The translations under genes were made by a program, and so were the position numbers. Below are positions 1-8,097 of a stretch of 64,000 nucleotides of DNA, piece by piece. The stretch's first letter is position 1. Every line of letters starts with the position of its first letter. Under the pieces are notes generated by a model, which saw nothing but the letters and a program-made list of their open reading frames with translations, ran no database searches and was not told where the DNA came from. Source of the stretch: Ferdinandcohnia salidurans (lineage in GTDB: Bacteria; Bacillota; Bacilli; Bacillales; Bacillaceae_L); the NCBI RefSeq assembly GCF_042680725.1, contig NZ_JBHUEK010000031.1, positions 225,663-289,662 on the forward strand, written 5' to 3'.

Positions 1-156
1 CGCTTTGGATTGGATGATGGACGTACTCGTACTCTCGAAGAGGTTGGTAAAGTATTTGGTGTTACTCGTGAACGTATTCGACAAATTGAAGCAAAAGCCC
101 TACGAAAGCTTCGTCATCCAAGCCGTAGTAAGAGATTAAAGGATTTCTTAGAATAA
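1..156 (+). CDS. sigA: RNA polymerase primary sigma factor SigA (3' end only)
   Basis: The window opens inside this gene. The last 51 codons read in frame from base 1 to a TAA at 154-156. The visible peptide is sigma region 4.2, with the helix-turn-helix that reads the -35 element ([19 protein letters not shown]) and the usual housekeeping-sigma end KRLKDFLE. This is the vegetative sigma-70 factor that directs core RNA polymerase to most promoters. In B. subtilis it is the last gene of the dnaG-sigA operon, and a strong terminator follows here too. Only the C-terminus can be judged, but primary sigma factors are very conserved there, so the identification is secure. Confidence 0.96.
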
Positions 157-176
157 ATATTTTCATTTACATTCCG

Positions 177-213
177 TAGTTTACTTCATACAATTGAAGT
201 AAACTATTTTTTT
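177..213 (+). terminator. Rho-independent terminator after sigA
   Basis: An 11-bp perfect stem (TAGTTTACTTC / GAAGTAAACTA) with an 8-nt loop is followed by a run of seven T. It lies 20 bp after the sigA stop. Confidence 0.9.
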
Positions 214-306
214 AGTTTTAGCCCTATTCGACATGGGTACAAAGACAATGCCACTCAAACATGGAGTTTTAGTCTTTGATTTTATTCAAACAAGGTGAGC
301 GCTTTC

Positions 307-840
307 ATGAATCAAGACAGAAAAAAGATTATTATCAATGAAATCCTATATTGGCGTAAAAATAAATTACTGCCAGAAGCATATTGTAATTTCCTACTCT
401 CGTTATATACAGAGGGAGAAGGAATTGAATCAACAAAAGAAACAACTTTAACTAAGAAAACTCCATTTGTTTCGATCATCGGAATTGGTTTACTTTTACC
501 AGTTTTATTACTTGTCACTTATTTTACTGAAATATCGACTATATTGCAAATGGTATTAAACTTTATTTTTTTAATTATCTGCATTTTAGGCCTAATTACT
601 CAAAGAACTAATCCACTTTTCGTTCATTTTGGTTCAATTATTTTCGCCCTTTTCACCTTGCTTTTAACAACGAGTTTAAGTGAACTACTTTTTAAAGGAC
701 AGGCACTTTATTTAATCGGTATGATTCTTTTGAATTGTATCGGTTGGATTTTAGTTGGAGTGTTTTTAAAGAAGAAGTATTTTTTGATAGCAGGAGTTCT
801 CGTTAGTATAATTTCAGTTGTTACTTTATTGAAAATTTAA
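307..840 (+). CDS. Unknown five-to-six-helix membrane protein
   Basis: I do not recognise this family. It is 177 residues from ATG 307, chosen because AAGGTGA lies 8 nt upstream; a GTG at 295 would overlap that ribosome-binding site. The first ~55 residues are polar and soluble-looking (INEILYWRKNKLLPEAYCNF). The rest is five or six closely spaced hydrophobic helices with almost no loops and a lysine-rich turn (LKKKYF) before the last one. The N-terminal part resembles the short helical domains that precede membrane domains in some Bacillus proteins of unknown function. It stands alone between the sigA terminator and the acyl-CoA dehydrogenase. The B. subtilis locus has no equivalent that I know of. 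Confidence 0.75.
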   Translation: MNQDRKKIIINEILYWRKNKLLPEAYCNFLLSLYTEGEGIESTKETTLTKKTPFVSIIGIGLLLPVLLLVTYFTEISTILQMVLNFIFLIICILGLITQRTNPLFVHFGSIIFALFTLLLTTSLSELLFKGQALYLIGMILLNCIGWILVGVFLKKKYFLIAGVLVSIISVVTLLKI

Positions 841-906
841 ATTATTTGAAAATTCACCAACTCCCGATATAATAGATATGAAAACGTATACAACGGGAGG
901 GGTATT

Positions 907-2046
907 ATGAATTTCGATTTAACGACCGAGCAAAAATTGATCCAAAAAACAATTAGAGAGTTTTCCGAAGCAGAAGTTGCTCCAGGTGCTGAACAACGGG
1001 ATAAAGATAAACGTTTCCCAAAAGAAATTTTTCAAAAGCTTGGAGAATTAGGGATGATGGGTCTGCCGTTTCCTGAAGAATATGGCGGAGCAGATTCTGA
1101 TACAATTAGCTTTGCAATCGTGGTCGAAGAACTTAGCCGTGCCTGTGGGTCTACCGGAATTACATACTCGGCACATATCTCACTTGGTGGTGCACCCCTT
1201 CATTTATTTGGAACAAAAGAACAAAAACTAAAATACTTAATACCTATTTGCACAGGAGAGTCCTTGGGAGCCTTTGGATTAACAGAACCCAATGCTGGAT
1301 CAGATGCAGGTGGAACCCAAACAGAAGCCATTCTCGAAAATAATCAGTTTATCATTAATGGAAATAAATGCTTTATCACAAATGCCAGTTTCGCAAAGCA
1401 TTTAGCCCTCACAGCGATAACGGGCCGTCATGGGGCTAAAAAAGAAATTAGCGCAATTATAGTACCAACTGATGCAGAAGGCTTTAAAGTTATTGATAAT
1501 TACGAGAAAATGGGACTCAATGCTTCAAACACGACGGAATTAGTTTTAGAGGACGTTCATGTACCTGAAGAAAACCTGCTAGGAAAACGAGGAGAAGGCT
1601 TCAGACAGTTTCTAATAACGCTAGATGGCGGCAGAATCGGCATTGGAGCAATGGCAGTTGGAATTGCACAAGCAGCCTATGAAAAGGCCCTACATTATGC
1701 AAAAGAACGCAAACAATTTGGAAAGTCCCTATCTACCTTCCAGGCTATTCAATTTAAATTAGCAGATATGGCGATGAAGATTGAACTGGCACGGAATATG
1801 GTGTACAAAGCTGCATGGTTGAAGGATCAAGGAAGAAGTTTCTCAAAAGAAGCTTCAATGGCAAAGCTTTATGCCTCTGAAATTTGTATGGAGGTGACAA
1901 ATCAAGCTGTCCAGATACACGGTGGCTATGGTTATATGAAAGAATATCATGTTGAAAGATTTATGCGGGATGCAAAGCTTCTTGAAATCGGGGAAGGGAC
2001 CTCTGAAATTCAACGAATGGTCATTGCACGTTCAATTGGATGCTAA
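907..2046 (+). CDS. Acyl-CoA dehydrogenase (short/branched-chain type)
   Basis: A flavoprotein that introduces the alpha-beta double bond into acyl-CoA, passing electrons to ETF. Its 379 residues match the family length. Both family signatures are present: AFGLTEPNAGSDAGG (residues 122-136), which contacts FAD, and the C-terminal IHGGYGYMKEYHVERFMRDA followed by GEGTSEIQ. Glu363 in that last motif is at the position of the catalytic base in short- and medium-chain enzymes. The SD GGGAGGGG precedes ATG 907. Substrate preference (butyryl versus isobutyryl/isovaleryl) cannot be read from the sequence. The gene is monocistronic with its own terminator. B. subtilis lacks a gene at this site, while other Bacillus relatives often carry one between sigA and cccA. 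Confidence 0.93.
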   Translation: MNFDLTTEQKLIQKTIREFSEAEVAPGAEQRDKDKRFPKEIFQKLGELGMMGLPFPEEYGGADSDTISFAIVVEELSRACGSTGITYSAHISLGGAPLHLFGTKEQKLKYLIPICTGESLGAFGLTEPNAGSDAGGTQTEAILENNQFIINGNKCFITNASFAKHLALTAITGRHGAKKEISAIIVPTDAEGFKVIDNYEKMGLNASNTTELVLEDVHVPEENLLGKRGEGFRQFLITLDGGRIGIGAMAVGIAQAAYEKALHYAKERKQFGKSLSTFQAIQFKLADMAMKIELARNMVYKAAWLKDQGRSFSKEASMAKLYASEICMEVTNQAVQIHGGYGYMKEYHVERFMRDAKLLEIGEGTSEIQRMVIARSIGC

Positions 2047-2063
2047 ATAAATATGTCTTATTG

Positions 2064-2095
2064 ACTCCTTGCCAATTGGGAAGGAGTTTTTATTA
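2064..2095 (+). terminator. Terminator after acyl-CoA dehydrogenase
   Basis: Stem ACTCCTT / AAGGAGT with a loop of about 10 nt, then T-rich sequence; 18 bp after the stop codon. Confidence 0.8.
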
Positions 2096-2274
2096 TTTTT
2101 TATGACAAATTTGTGACGTTTTTGTGTAAAAAAATTTTACAATATTATGTTAAATAAGTTCTTGTACAAATAGGTCTTTTACTTCTATCATTTTTCAAGT
2201 AAAATAGAGAGTGTTTGTATAGAATAATAATTATATCTATTTTTGATGTACATAAGGTAAGGGAGGTCAGAATA

Positions 2275-2628
2275 ATGAAAAAGAATCCATTAATACCATT
2301 TGCCCTGATTGCAGTTTTCGGTATTGGACTTATGTTCCTATTAGGCTTTGTTGGACTAGGTAACATGGACGAAATGGCAAACCAAGGTGAAGAGGCTCCA
2401 GAAACAGCAGCTGCTTCCCCAGAAGAAGTTGTCCAAGGAACATGTGCAGCATGCCATGGTCAAGATTTAGCAGGTCAAGGTACTGCACCTGCTTTAAAAG
2501 GTGTTGATCTTTCCGTAGAAGAGATTCAGGATGTAATCACTAATGGTAGAGGTGCGATGCCAGGTGGCTTAGTTAAAGACCCTGCACAAGTACAAGAAAT
2601 CGCAAATTGGTTAGTTGAACAAAAATAA
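2275..2628 (+). CDS. cccA: Membrane-anchored cytochrome c550
   Basis: A small electron carrier held on the outer face of the membrane by an uncleaved N-terminal helix (about residues 7-29). An acidic Ala/Glu/Pro linker (37-50) leads to a class I cytochrome c domain with one covalent heme site C57-A-A-C-H61 and a downstream Met95 (GRGAMPGG) as the probable sixth ligand. The length is 117 residues, as in B. subtilis CccA, which lies at the same place after sigA. ATG 2275 is preceded by GGGAGGT at about 8 nt; an upstream in-frame start at 2215 has no SD and would add unrelated residues. A strong terminator follows. Confidence 0.95.
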   Translation: MKKNPLIPFALIAVFGIGLMFLLGFVGLGNMDEMANQGEEAPETAAASPEEVVQGTCAACHGQDLAGQGTAPALKGVDLSVEEIQDVITNGRGAMPGGLVKDPAQVQEIANWLVEQK

Positions 2629-2634
2629 ATAATA

Positions 2635-2668
2635 AAAAAACCCTTTGCATAAATGTAAAGGGTTTTTT
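2635..2668 (+). terminator. Terminator after cccA
   Basis: Twelve-bp stem (AAAAAACCCTTT / AAAGGGTTTTTT) with a 10-nt loop ending in a T run. Confidence 0.9.
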
Positions 2669-2710
2669 ACTGCCCTTCCCTGTCAGATGGAAGTTTCTAC
2701 TGACATCTTG

Positions 2711-2716
2711 TATAAT
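2711..2716 (+). promoter_or_regulatory. Candidate -10 element for trmK-yqfO
   Basis: A perfect TATAAT lies between the cccA terminator and repeat A1. No good -35 is visible 17 bp upstream (TGGAAG). If used, it would put the whole of repeat A1 in the 5' leader of trmK. Confidence 0.4.
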
Positions 2717-2735
2717 AAAAACTAAAAAATATGAT

Positions 2736-2976
2736 GTTAAAAAAGGAGGATGAAAAGGACCGCGTCGACAAAAACGCCACGTCCTGTGGCATTGTCGACA
2801 CTAGCACATCCTGTGCGTCGAAAGTTCAAGGCGGTGCAGTTTTGAGTAGCGGATAGTATGTAGTGAATACTTGAGCAGACGATTTTGCACGCCGGAAAAG
2901 TGGTTTTCTTTTCCAAGGAACGGAAAAACAAGCCAACGAAGAAATTCGATGTGTCATTTTCACCGGACTTTTTAAC
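2736..2976 (+). repeat. Interspersed foldback repeat, family A copy 1 (with inner insertions)
   Basis: The outer ends are complementary (GTTAAAAAAGG at the left, GGACTTTTTAAC at the right), so the element can fold back on itself. Its core matches the reverse complement of 46639-46781: GGAGGATGAAAAGGACC, CAAGGCGGTGCAG, CGGAAAAACAAGCCAACG, AAATTCGATGTGTCATTTTC. Compared with that copy, this one carries an extra ~60-bp block of two mini-hairpins (2764-2822) and a second extra stretch around 2870-2915. It fills most of the 373-bp gap between cccA and trmK and ends 26 bp before the trmK start. No ORF in it looks real. Confidence 0.75.
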
Positions 2977-3001
2977 TATCCTAAAAAAATGTGGTGTTAT
3001 T

Positions 3002-3707
3002 ATGAATGAAGAAAAGCTATCAAAGCGGCTTGAAACTGTCGCATCATACATACCAAAAGGGGCAATATTAGCAGACATCGGGTCTGACCACGCCTATCTT
3101 CCGTGCTATGCATACTTAAATGGGTTTATCTCTGGAGGAATAGCAGGAGAGGTAGCAGAGGGACCATTACAATCTGCAAAAAAACAAATCTCCAAAAGTG
3201 AGCTTGATGCCAAAATTGAAGCTCGTAAAGGGGATGGACTGGAAGTCATTCAACCAAATGAAGTTACATGTATTACCATAGCAGGTATGGGGGGCTCGCT
3301 TATCCGCTCCATACTTGAAAATGGCAAAAACAAACTGCCTGGTGTACAAAGACTCATCCTACAACCAAATATTGGTGCTTCAACAATTAGAGAATGGCTT
3401 ATTGAAAACGATTGGGAGATAATCGCAGAAGAAATCCTAGAGGAAGACAAAAAAATCTATGAAGTTTTAGTTGCCGAAAAAGGAAACCCACTTAAGCCTT
3501 ATCAGGATAAGGAACAAGAACTTTTACTAGGACCATTCTTATTAAAAGAAAAAAATTCAGTTTTTGAAAAAAAAATGGGATCATGAACTAAAACATTGGG
3601 AAAAGATCTTATCACAGCTTGAGACAGCAGGAGAAACACCTGAAAATCAGACACGAAAAGAAGAGCTCAAGCAAAAAATAAAAATAGTAAAGGAGGCATT
3701 ACAATGA
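3002..3707 (+). pseudogene. trmK: tRNA (adenine22-N1)-methyltransferase TrmK, frame broken by a 9-A run
   Basis: SAM-dependent enzyme that makes m1A22 in bacterial tRNAs. The N-terminal Rossmann part is intact, with the SAM loop ADIGSDHAYLP (residues 24-34) and later TIAGMGG. In the frame from ATG 3002 the protein stops early at 194 residues (KKMGS, TGA at 3584-3586). Removing one A from the nine-A run at 3567-3575 lets translation continue as KKWDHELKHWEKILSQLE and on to a TGA at 3705-3707. That gives 234 residues, the usual TrmK length with its C-terminal coiled coil, and an ATGA overlap with yqfO. The break is therefore one extra base. It may be a sequencing or assembly error, a real mutation, or a slippery run tolerated by polymerase slippage. 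ATG 3002 matches the family start (MNEEKLSKRLETVA); its SD is weak. The nif3-like gene downstream is co-transcribed. Confidence 0.88.
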
Positions 3708-4831
3708 GCAAAATACCTAACGGTTTTGAAGTAATACAAGTATTTGAGCAATTTTCTCCAAAGCACTTAGCCGTCGAAGGTGATCGAGAAAGAATCGGCC
3801 TTCAAGTTGGTACATTAAACAAACCAATAAAAAAAATAATGGTTGTACTTGATGTATTAGAAAATGTGGTTGATGAAGCCATTTCAAATGATGTTGATTT
3901 GATTATTGCTCATCATCCTCCTATTTTTCGACCCTTAAAAACGGTTCAAACGGATACACCATCTGGAAGAATCATTGAAAAGTGTATTTTACATAACATA
4001 GCGATTTATGCAGCACATACAAATTTAGACGTGGCTGTTGGGGGCGTGAATGACTTACTTGCGGATGCATTGGGGTTAACCAATATTGAATTGCTTGCGC
4101 CAACCTACGAGGAAAAGTTAAAAAAACTAGCTGTCTATGTCCCTCGGGAGTCTGCTGATGAAGTACGAGATGCTTTAGGCTCGGCTGGTGCAGGTTTTAT
4201 AGGGAATTACAGTCATTGTACTTACAACACGCCTGGTACAGGAACATTTTTACCACATCAAGGGACAAACCCACATATAGGTGAAGTCGGTAAATTAGAA
4301 GTTGTGGATGAAATCAAAATTGAGACGGTTTTTCCGAGTGGCCTTCAAAAGAAGGTGATCACGGCTATGCTTAACGCGCATCCATATGAGGAGGTTGCTT
4401 TCGATATTTATCCCCTTGAAAATGAAGGTAATGTGCTTGGACTTGGACGTGTTGGTTATCTCGAACAGGAGATGACACTTGAGCAATTCGCCTTTCATGT
4501 TAAGGATAAATTAGAAGTAGATGGACTTCGTGTCGTAGGTACTCTTTCAGATAAAGTGAAGAAGGTTGCGGTACTTGGAGGAGACGGAAATAAATATGTT
4601 TCACATGCTAAAAGAGCTGGTGCAGACGTGTATGTAACTGGAGATATGTATTACCATGTTGCTCATGATGCAATGATGATGGGCCTTAATATCGTTGATC
4701 CAGGCCACAATGTTGAAAAGGTCATGAAAAAAGGGGTAGCTAATATCTTAACGGAGCGTTTCAAAGAAAAGAAATTCGAGGTTACTGTGATTACCTCAGA
4801 ACTAAATACAGATCCATTTCAATTCCTATGA
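3704..4831 (+). CDS. yqfO: Nif3-like dinuclear metal centre protein (YqfO)
   Basis: A 375-residue NIF3/DUF34 protein, often labelled GTP cyclohydrolase 1 type 2, though its reaction in Bacillus is unsettled. Metal-site motifs of the family are visible: IIAHHPPIFRPLK near the N-terminus, AAHTNLDVAVGGVND, and GDMYYHVAHDAMM with DPGHNVEK near the C-terminus. Between the two NIF3 halves (roughly 130-230) lies the inserted CutA/PII-like domain typical of the Bacillus form (LAVYVPRESADEVRDALG). AAAGGAGG precedes ATG 3704. The start overlaps the restored trmK stop, implying translational coupling. Followed by a terminator shared with ispH. Confidence 0.93.
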   Translation: MSKIPNGFEVIQVFEQFSPKHLAVEGDRERIGLQVGTLNKPIKKIMVVLDVLENVVDEAISNDVDLIIAHHPPIFRPLKTVQTDTPSGRIIEKCILHNIAIYAAHTNLDVAVGGVNDLLADALGLTNIELLAPTYEEKLKKLAVYVPRESADEVRDALGSAGAGFIGNYSHCTYNTPGTGTFLPHQGTNPHIGEVGKLEVVDEIKIETVFPSGLQKKVITAMLNAHPYEEVAFDIYPLENEGNVLGLGRVGYLEQEMTLEQFAFHVKDKLEVDGLRVVGTLSDKVKKVAVLGGDGNKYVSHAKRAGADVYVTGDMYYHVAHDAMMMGLNIVDPGHNVEKVMKKGVANILTERFKEKKFEVTVITSELNTDPFQFL

Positions 4832-4832
4832 A

Positions 4833-4865
4833 AAAAGGTACTCCAATTTTGCTGGAGTACCTTTT
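4833..4865. terminator. Bidirectional terminator between yqfO and ispH
   Basis: Thirteen-bp perfect stem AAAAGGTACTCCA / TGGAGTACCTTTT with a 7-nt loop; A-rich on the left and T-rich on the right, so it can serve both convergent genes. Confidence 0.9.
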
Positions 4866-4892
4866 CCTTTATTTAAGAACGCTTTTGATCGT

Positions 4893-5840
4893 TTACTTTT
4901 TAGCTACCTTTACCTTTGGTAACACTTTATAGAGTGGAACTTTTCGAGCTCGTTCCCATGTTTCCTCATTTTCAGGATCGAATTGTTCTAAAAAGTTAAT
5001 GACTTCTTTCGTAATTGGCGTTGGGGTGGAAGCACCAGCTGTTACGGCTACTTTCTCAACACCTTTAAGCCATTCAAGTTGAATATCACTTACGTCTGCA
5101 ACACGATATGCTTTTGTGCCTGCAATTTCTTCGGAAACTTGTGCGAGACGGTTTGAGTTATTACTCTTCGGATCTCCAACTACGATTGTTAAGTCAGCCA
5201 CAGTTGCTTGTTGGGCAACAGCTTCTTGTCGAACCTGTGTAGCTAAACAAATTTCATTGTGGACTTCAGCATGTGGAAACTTTTCCTTAACCTTTTCCAT
5301 TACATGAAGAACGTCCCACTGACTCATTGTTGTTTGGTTAGTCACAACAAGGTTTTCATGATTTAGCTCTAGTTTTTCAACATCTTCAACCGTTTCAACA
5401 AGATGAACGAAACTAGGGGCTACACCTAATGCACCTTCTGGCTCTGGGTGGCCCTTTTTACCAATATAAATAATATGGTAGTCTTCAGCTGTTTTTTCCT
5501 TAATCAAATCATGTGTTCTAGTTACATCAGGGCAAGTTGCATCAAGTGTGACAAGACCTCGTTCTTTTGCTAATCTTTTCACCTCTGGTGAAACGCCATG
5601 CGCTGTGAAAATAACGGTACCTTCTTTAACCTGATTTAAAATATCTAAACGGTTTGCTCCATCAAGCGTAATAATTCCTTCTTCTTCAAAGGCATCAGTT
5701 ACGTGCTTATTGTGAACAATCATTCCTAGTATATATATAGGTCTTGGTAATGATTTATCTAAAGCGGCATTTTTCGCAATTACCATCGCATCTACTACAC
5801 CGTAGCAATATCCACGGGGAGCAATTTTGATTACTTCCAT
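4893..5840 (-). CDS. ispH: 4-hydroxy-3-methylbut-2-enyl diphosphate reductase IspH
   Basis: Last step of the MEP isoprenoid pathway, converting HMBPP to IPP and DMAPP with a [4Fe-4S] cluster. Three cluster cysteines are visible: C12 (APRGYCYG), C103 (DATCPDV) and C198 (NEICLATQ). The substrate-binding motifs HPEPEG and ASTPTPITKEV are also present. The start is ATG at 5840, giving 315 residues, because GAGGAGGAG lies 6 nt upstream. A start at 5861 would make the SD part of the coding sequence (TEEEK). Located downstream of yqfQ on the same strand, as in B. subtilis. The other cluster enzyme of the pathway, ispG, is at 12043-13143. Confidence 0.96.
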   Translation of the reverse strand: MEVIKIAPRGYCYGVVDAMVIAKNAALDKSLPRPIYILGMIVHNKHVTDAFEEEGIITLDGANRLDILNQVKEGTVIFTAHGVSPEVKRLAKERGLVTLDATCPDVTRTHDLIKEKTAEDYHIIYIGKKGHPEPEGALGVAPSFVHLVETVEDVEKLELNHENLVVTNQTTMSQWDVLHVMEKVKEKFPHAEVHNEICLATQVRQEAVAQQATVADLTIVVGDPKSNNSNRLAQVSEEIAGTKAYRVADVSDIQLEWLKGVEKVAVTAGASTPTPITKEVINFLEQFDPENEETWERARKVPLYKVLPKVKVAKK

Positions 5841-5943
5841 GCTCTTCTCCTCCTCAGTCAATAAATCGGATAGCTCATACCTATTGGTACTCTCGTAATC
5901 TCGTATTTATTATATCTGAGTATGAAGGATAATACAAAGTCTT

Positions 5944-6498
5944 TTAAATGTAAAGCTTTGGAACTGATTGACCGGTACCACTTGCTTTTGGTTTTTCTTC
6001 TTCATTTTCAAACTCTTCACTGTCTGAAGTCACATCTGATAGTGAAATAGTCTCATTCTCTTCTTCCTGTTCATTCCCTGCATTTTTAATCGCACTATAC
6101 ATCCTAACCATTGCAGGGATATTTTTCATTAATGGCCCATATTGTTGAACCATTGGAACAACAGATTCAGCCATTTTTAACGTTTTTTGTACATTTCCCA
6201 TCATCGCACTAAGGTTAGAGGGATTTGCTAAATTTTGAAGGGTGCCTGCGTTCATTCCTTGTGAAGGATTAAAGAAACCAGGCATACCTCCCATTCCTTG
6301 CATGGGATTTGACTTTCCCATTCCAGGGATTAATTTTTTCAAAAGGCCACCTAATCCGGATCTTCCTTGTCCTTGCATGCCTTGCATACCACCGTACATT
6401 CCTGGTGGTCGAAACCCATATTGCTGTGGAAACATGGATGGTGACCTCATTTGTCTCATTGCTCTCATTTGATTCATTGGTTGTCGTGGATAAAACAT
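5944..6498 (-). CDS. yqfQ: YqfQ/VrrA-like low-complexity protein
   Basis: 184 residues. The N-terminal half is rich in Met, Gln, Gly, Pro and Arg (MFYPRQPMNQMRAMRQMR, GMYGGMQGMQGQG). The middle part is LLKKLIPGMGKSNP followed by an amphipathic helical stretch, and the C-terminal tail is acidic (EEEKPKASG). This layout matches the YqfQ/VrrA family, found between ispH and cshB in Bacillus. Its function is not established; association with spores has been suggested for relatives. SD GAAAGGAGGAG lies upstream of ATG 6498. No transmembrane segment or enzyme motif is present. Confidence 0.88.
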   Translation of the reverse strand: MFYPRQPMNQMRAMRQMRSPSMFPQQYGFRPPGMYGGMQGMQGQGRSGLGGLLKKLIPGMGKSNPMQGMGGMPGFFNPSQGMNAGTLQNLANPSNLSAMMGNVQKTLKMAESVVPMVQQYGPLMKNIPAMVRMYSAIKNAGNEQEEENETISLSDVTSDSEEFENEEEKPKASGTGQSVPKLYI

Positions 6499-6732
6499 TT
6501 ACTTCTCCTCCTTTCAGATTACCTAAGTTAAGTAGAAGAATGAATCGGGTGATAATACCTTATTTTTAGGATATGCGGTGGGTGAATTAAATGTTTTACC
6601 TATTACTTCAAATGGGCTCAATTGGTATTTTGACAAGCTTTCCTATATAATAAATTGTTAGGTTATGAGAAAACATATAATAAACCCAAACCTTGCAAAA
6701 CAAATTCATATTTATATAAATGAGGGATCGTA

Positions 6733-8040
6733 ATGACAGTAAAAGATTTTGAACGTTTTCAATTTCAGCCTTTTATACTTGAAGCATTAAAAGAGATTAA
6801 ATTTACAAAGCCGACCGAAATTCAAGAACGGTTAATACCGAGCATTCAGCGGGGCGAAAGTGCGATTGGGCAATCACAAACAGGTACAGGTAAAACCCAT
6901 GCGTACATACTGCCAATTATTAATAATATTGATTCTGCAAAACAGGAGGTACAGGCTGTTATTACTGCACCTACCCGTGAGCTTGCAACGCAAATACATC
7001 ATGAAATAGGAAAAATCATTAAATTTAGTGATGAGAATCCAATTACAGCAAAATTATTTGTAGGTGGGACGGATAAAGCACGTGCCATCGAAAAACTAAA
7101 AACACAACCACATATTGTTGTAGGAACTCCTGGAAGGATTCACGATTTAATTAAGGAACAAGCTCTTCAAGTTTACACAGCGAGTCAAATTGTGGTAGAT
7201 GAAGCTGATCTAATGCTTGATATGGGCTTCATCGAAGACGTCGACCAAATTGCAGCGAGGATGGCCGAAGACCTACAAATTTTAGTGTTTTCAGCAACCA
7301 TTCCTGATAAATTAAAGCCATTTCTAAAAAAATATATGGAAAACCCTAGATACACTCATGTTGCACCTGAGCAAGCTACTGCCGCTAAGGTAGAACATAT
7401 ACTTGTTCCATTACGACATCGAAATAAGTTAAAGCTTTTGCAATCCATGTTAGAGGTTTATAATCCATATTTAGCGATTATTTTTACCAATACGAAAAAA
7501 ATGGCTGACGAAGTAGCAGATGGCTTAATTGCAAAAGGTATGAAGGTAGGGCGACTCCACGGAGACCTCCCACCAAGAGAACGTAAAAAGGTCATGAAGC
7601 AAATTAATTCATTAGAGTTCCAATACGTAGTGGCAACGGATTTAGCTGCAAGAGGTATTGACATTGAAGGTGTGAGCCATGTAATTAATTATGAACTACC
7701 TAGTGATCTTGATTTTTACATTCACAGGGTAGGTAGAACGGCAAGGGCGGGCTATTCAGGAATTGCAGCTACGATTTATGAGCCAGCGGATGAAGATGCA
7801 ATTATAAGACTTGAAAAAATGGGAGTTACTTTTGTAAATAAGGACCTTGAAAATGAAGAATGGGTCAATATTGGCGAAAGAAACAAACGAAAGGCTAGAA
7901 AAAAGCAAGTTGATGAAATTGATAAACTTGCACAAAGTCAGGTGAAAAAGCCTAAGAAGGTGAAACCAGGCTATAAGAAAAAGATGAATCAAGAAATGGA
8001 AAAAATTAAAAAGCGTCAAAAACGCTTAAAGAGAAAATAA
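6733..8040 (+). CDS. cshB: DEAD-box RNA helicase CshB
   Basis: ATP-dependent RNA unwinding, linked in B. subtilis to cold shock, mRNA turnover and ribosome assembly. All helicase motifs are in order: Q motif (FTKPTEIQ, 24-31), Walker A SQTGTGKT (48-55), APTRELA, VGTPGRI, DEAD-box VVDEADLMLDMGF (~155), SAT (VFSATIPD), and the C-terminal FTNTKK, TDLAARGIDI and YIHRVGRTARAG. The ~60-residue tail is very lysine-rich (KKPKKVKPGYKKK), typical of CshB. 435 residues. GAGGGA precedes ATG 6733. Same position as B. subtilis yqfR, next to nfo. Confidence 0.95.
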   Translation: MTVKDFERFQFQPFILEALKEIKFTKPTEIQERLIPSIQRGESAIGQSQTGTGKTHAYILPIINNIDSAKQEVQAVITAPTRELATQIHHEIGKIIKFSDENPITAKLFVGGTDKARAIEKLKTQPHIVVGTPGRIHDLIKEQALQVYTASQIVVDEADLMLDMGFIEDVDQIAARMAEDLQILVFSATIPDKLKPFLKKYMENPRYTHVAPEQATAAKVEHILVPLRHRNKLKLLQSMLEVYNPYLAIIFTNTKKMADEVADGLIAKGMKVGRLHGDLPPRERKKVMKQINSLEFQYVVATDLAARGIDIEGVSHVINYELPSDLDFYIHRVGRTARAGYSGIAATIYEPADEDAIIRLEKMGVTFVNKDLENEEWVNIGERNKRKARKKQVDEIDKLAQSQVKKPKKVKPGYKKKMNQEMEKIKKRQKRLKRK

Positions 8041-8097
8041 GCATGATCTATGGTAATATACTTTTATGAATTTGTAGGGAGATAGGAGAGGTATAGC

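Noticed and set aside
2736..2976. Repeat families as IS-element remnants with transposase
   Set aside because: No transposase ORF, no conserved terminal repeats of a known IS, and no target duplications that I can see in or around the copies.
2885..3001. Upstream in-frame extension of TrmK from ATG 2885
   Set aside because: It lies within repeat A1, has no SD, and family proteins start at MNEEKLSKRL (3002).
3567..3586. Programmed ribosomal frameshift in trmK
   Set aside because: There is no known frameshift in this family and no evident stimulatory stem-loop or internal SD; a sequencing error or indel in A9 is simpler. Kept only as an alternative.
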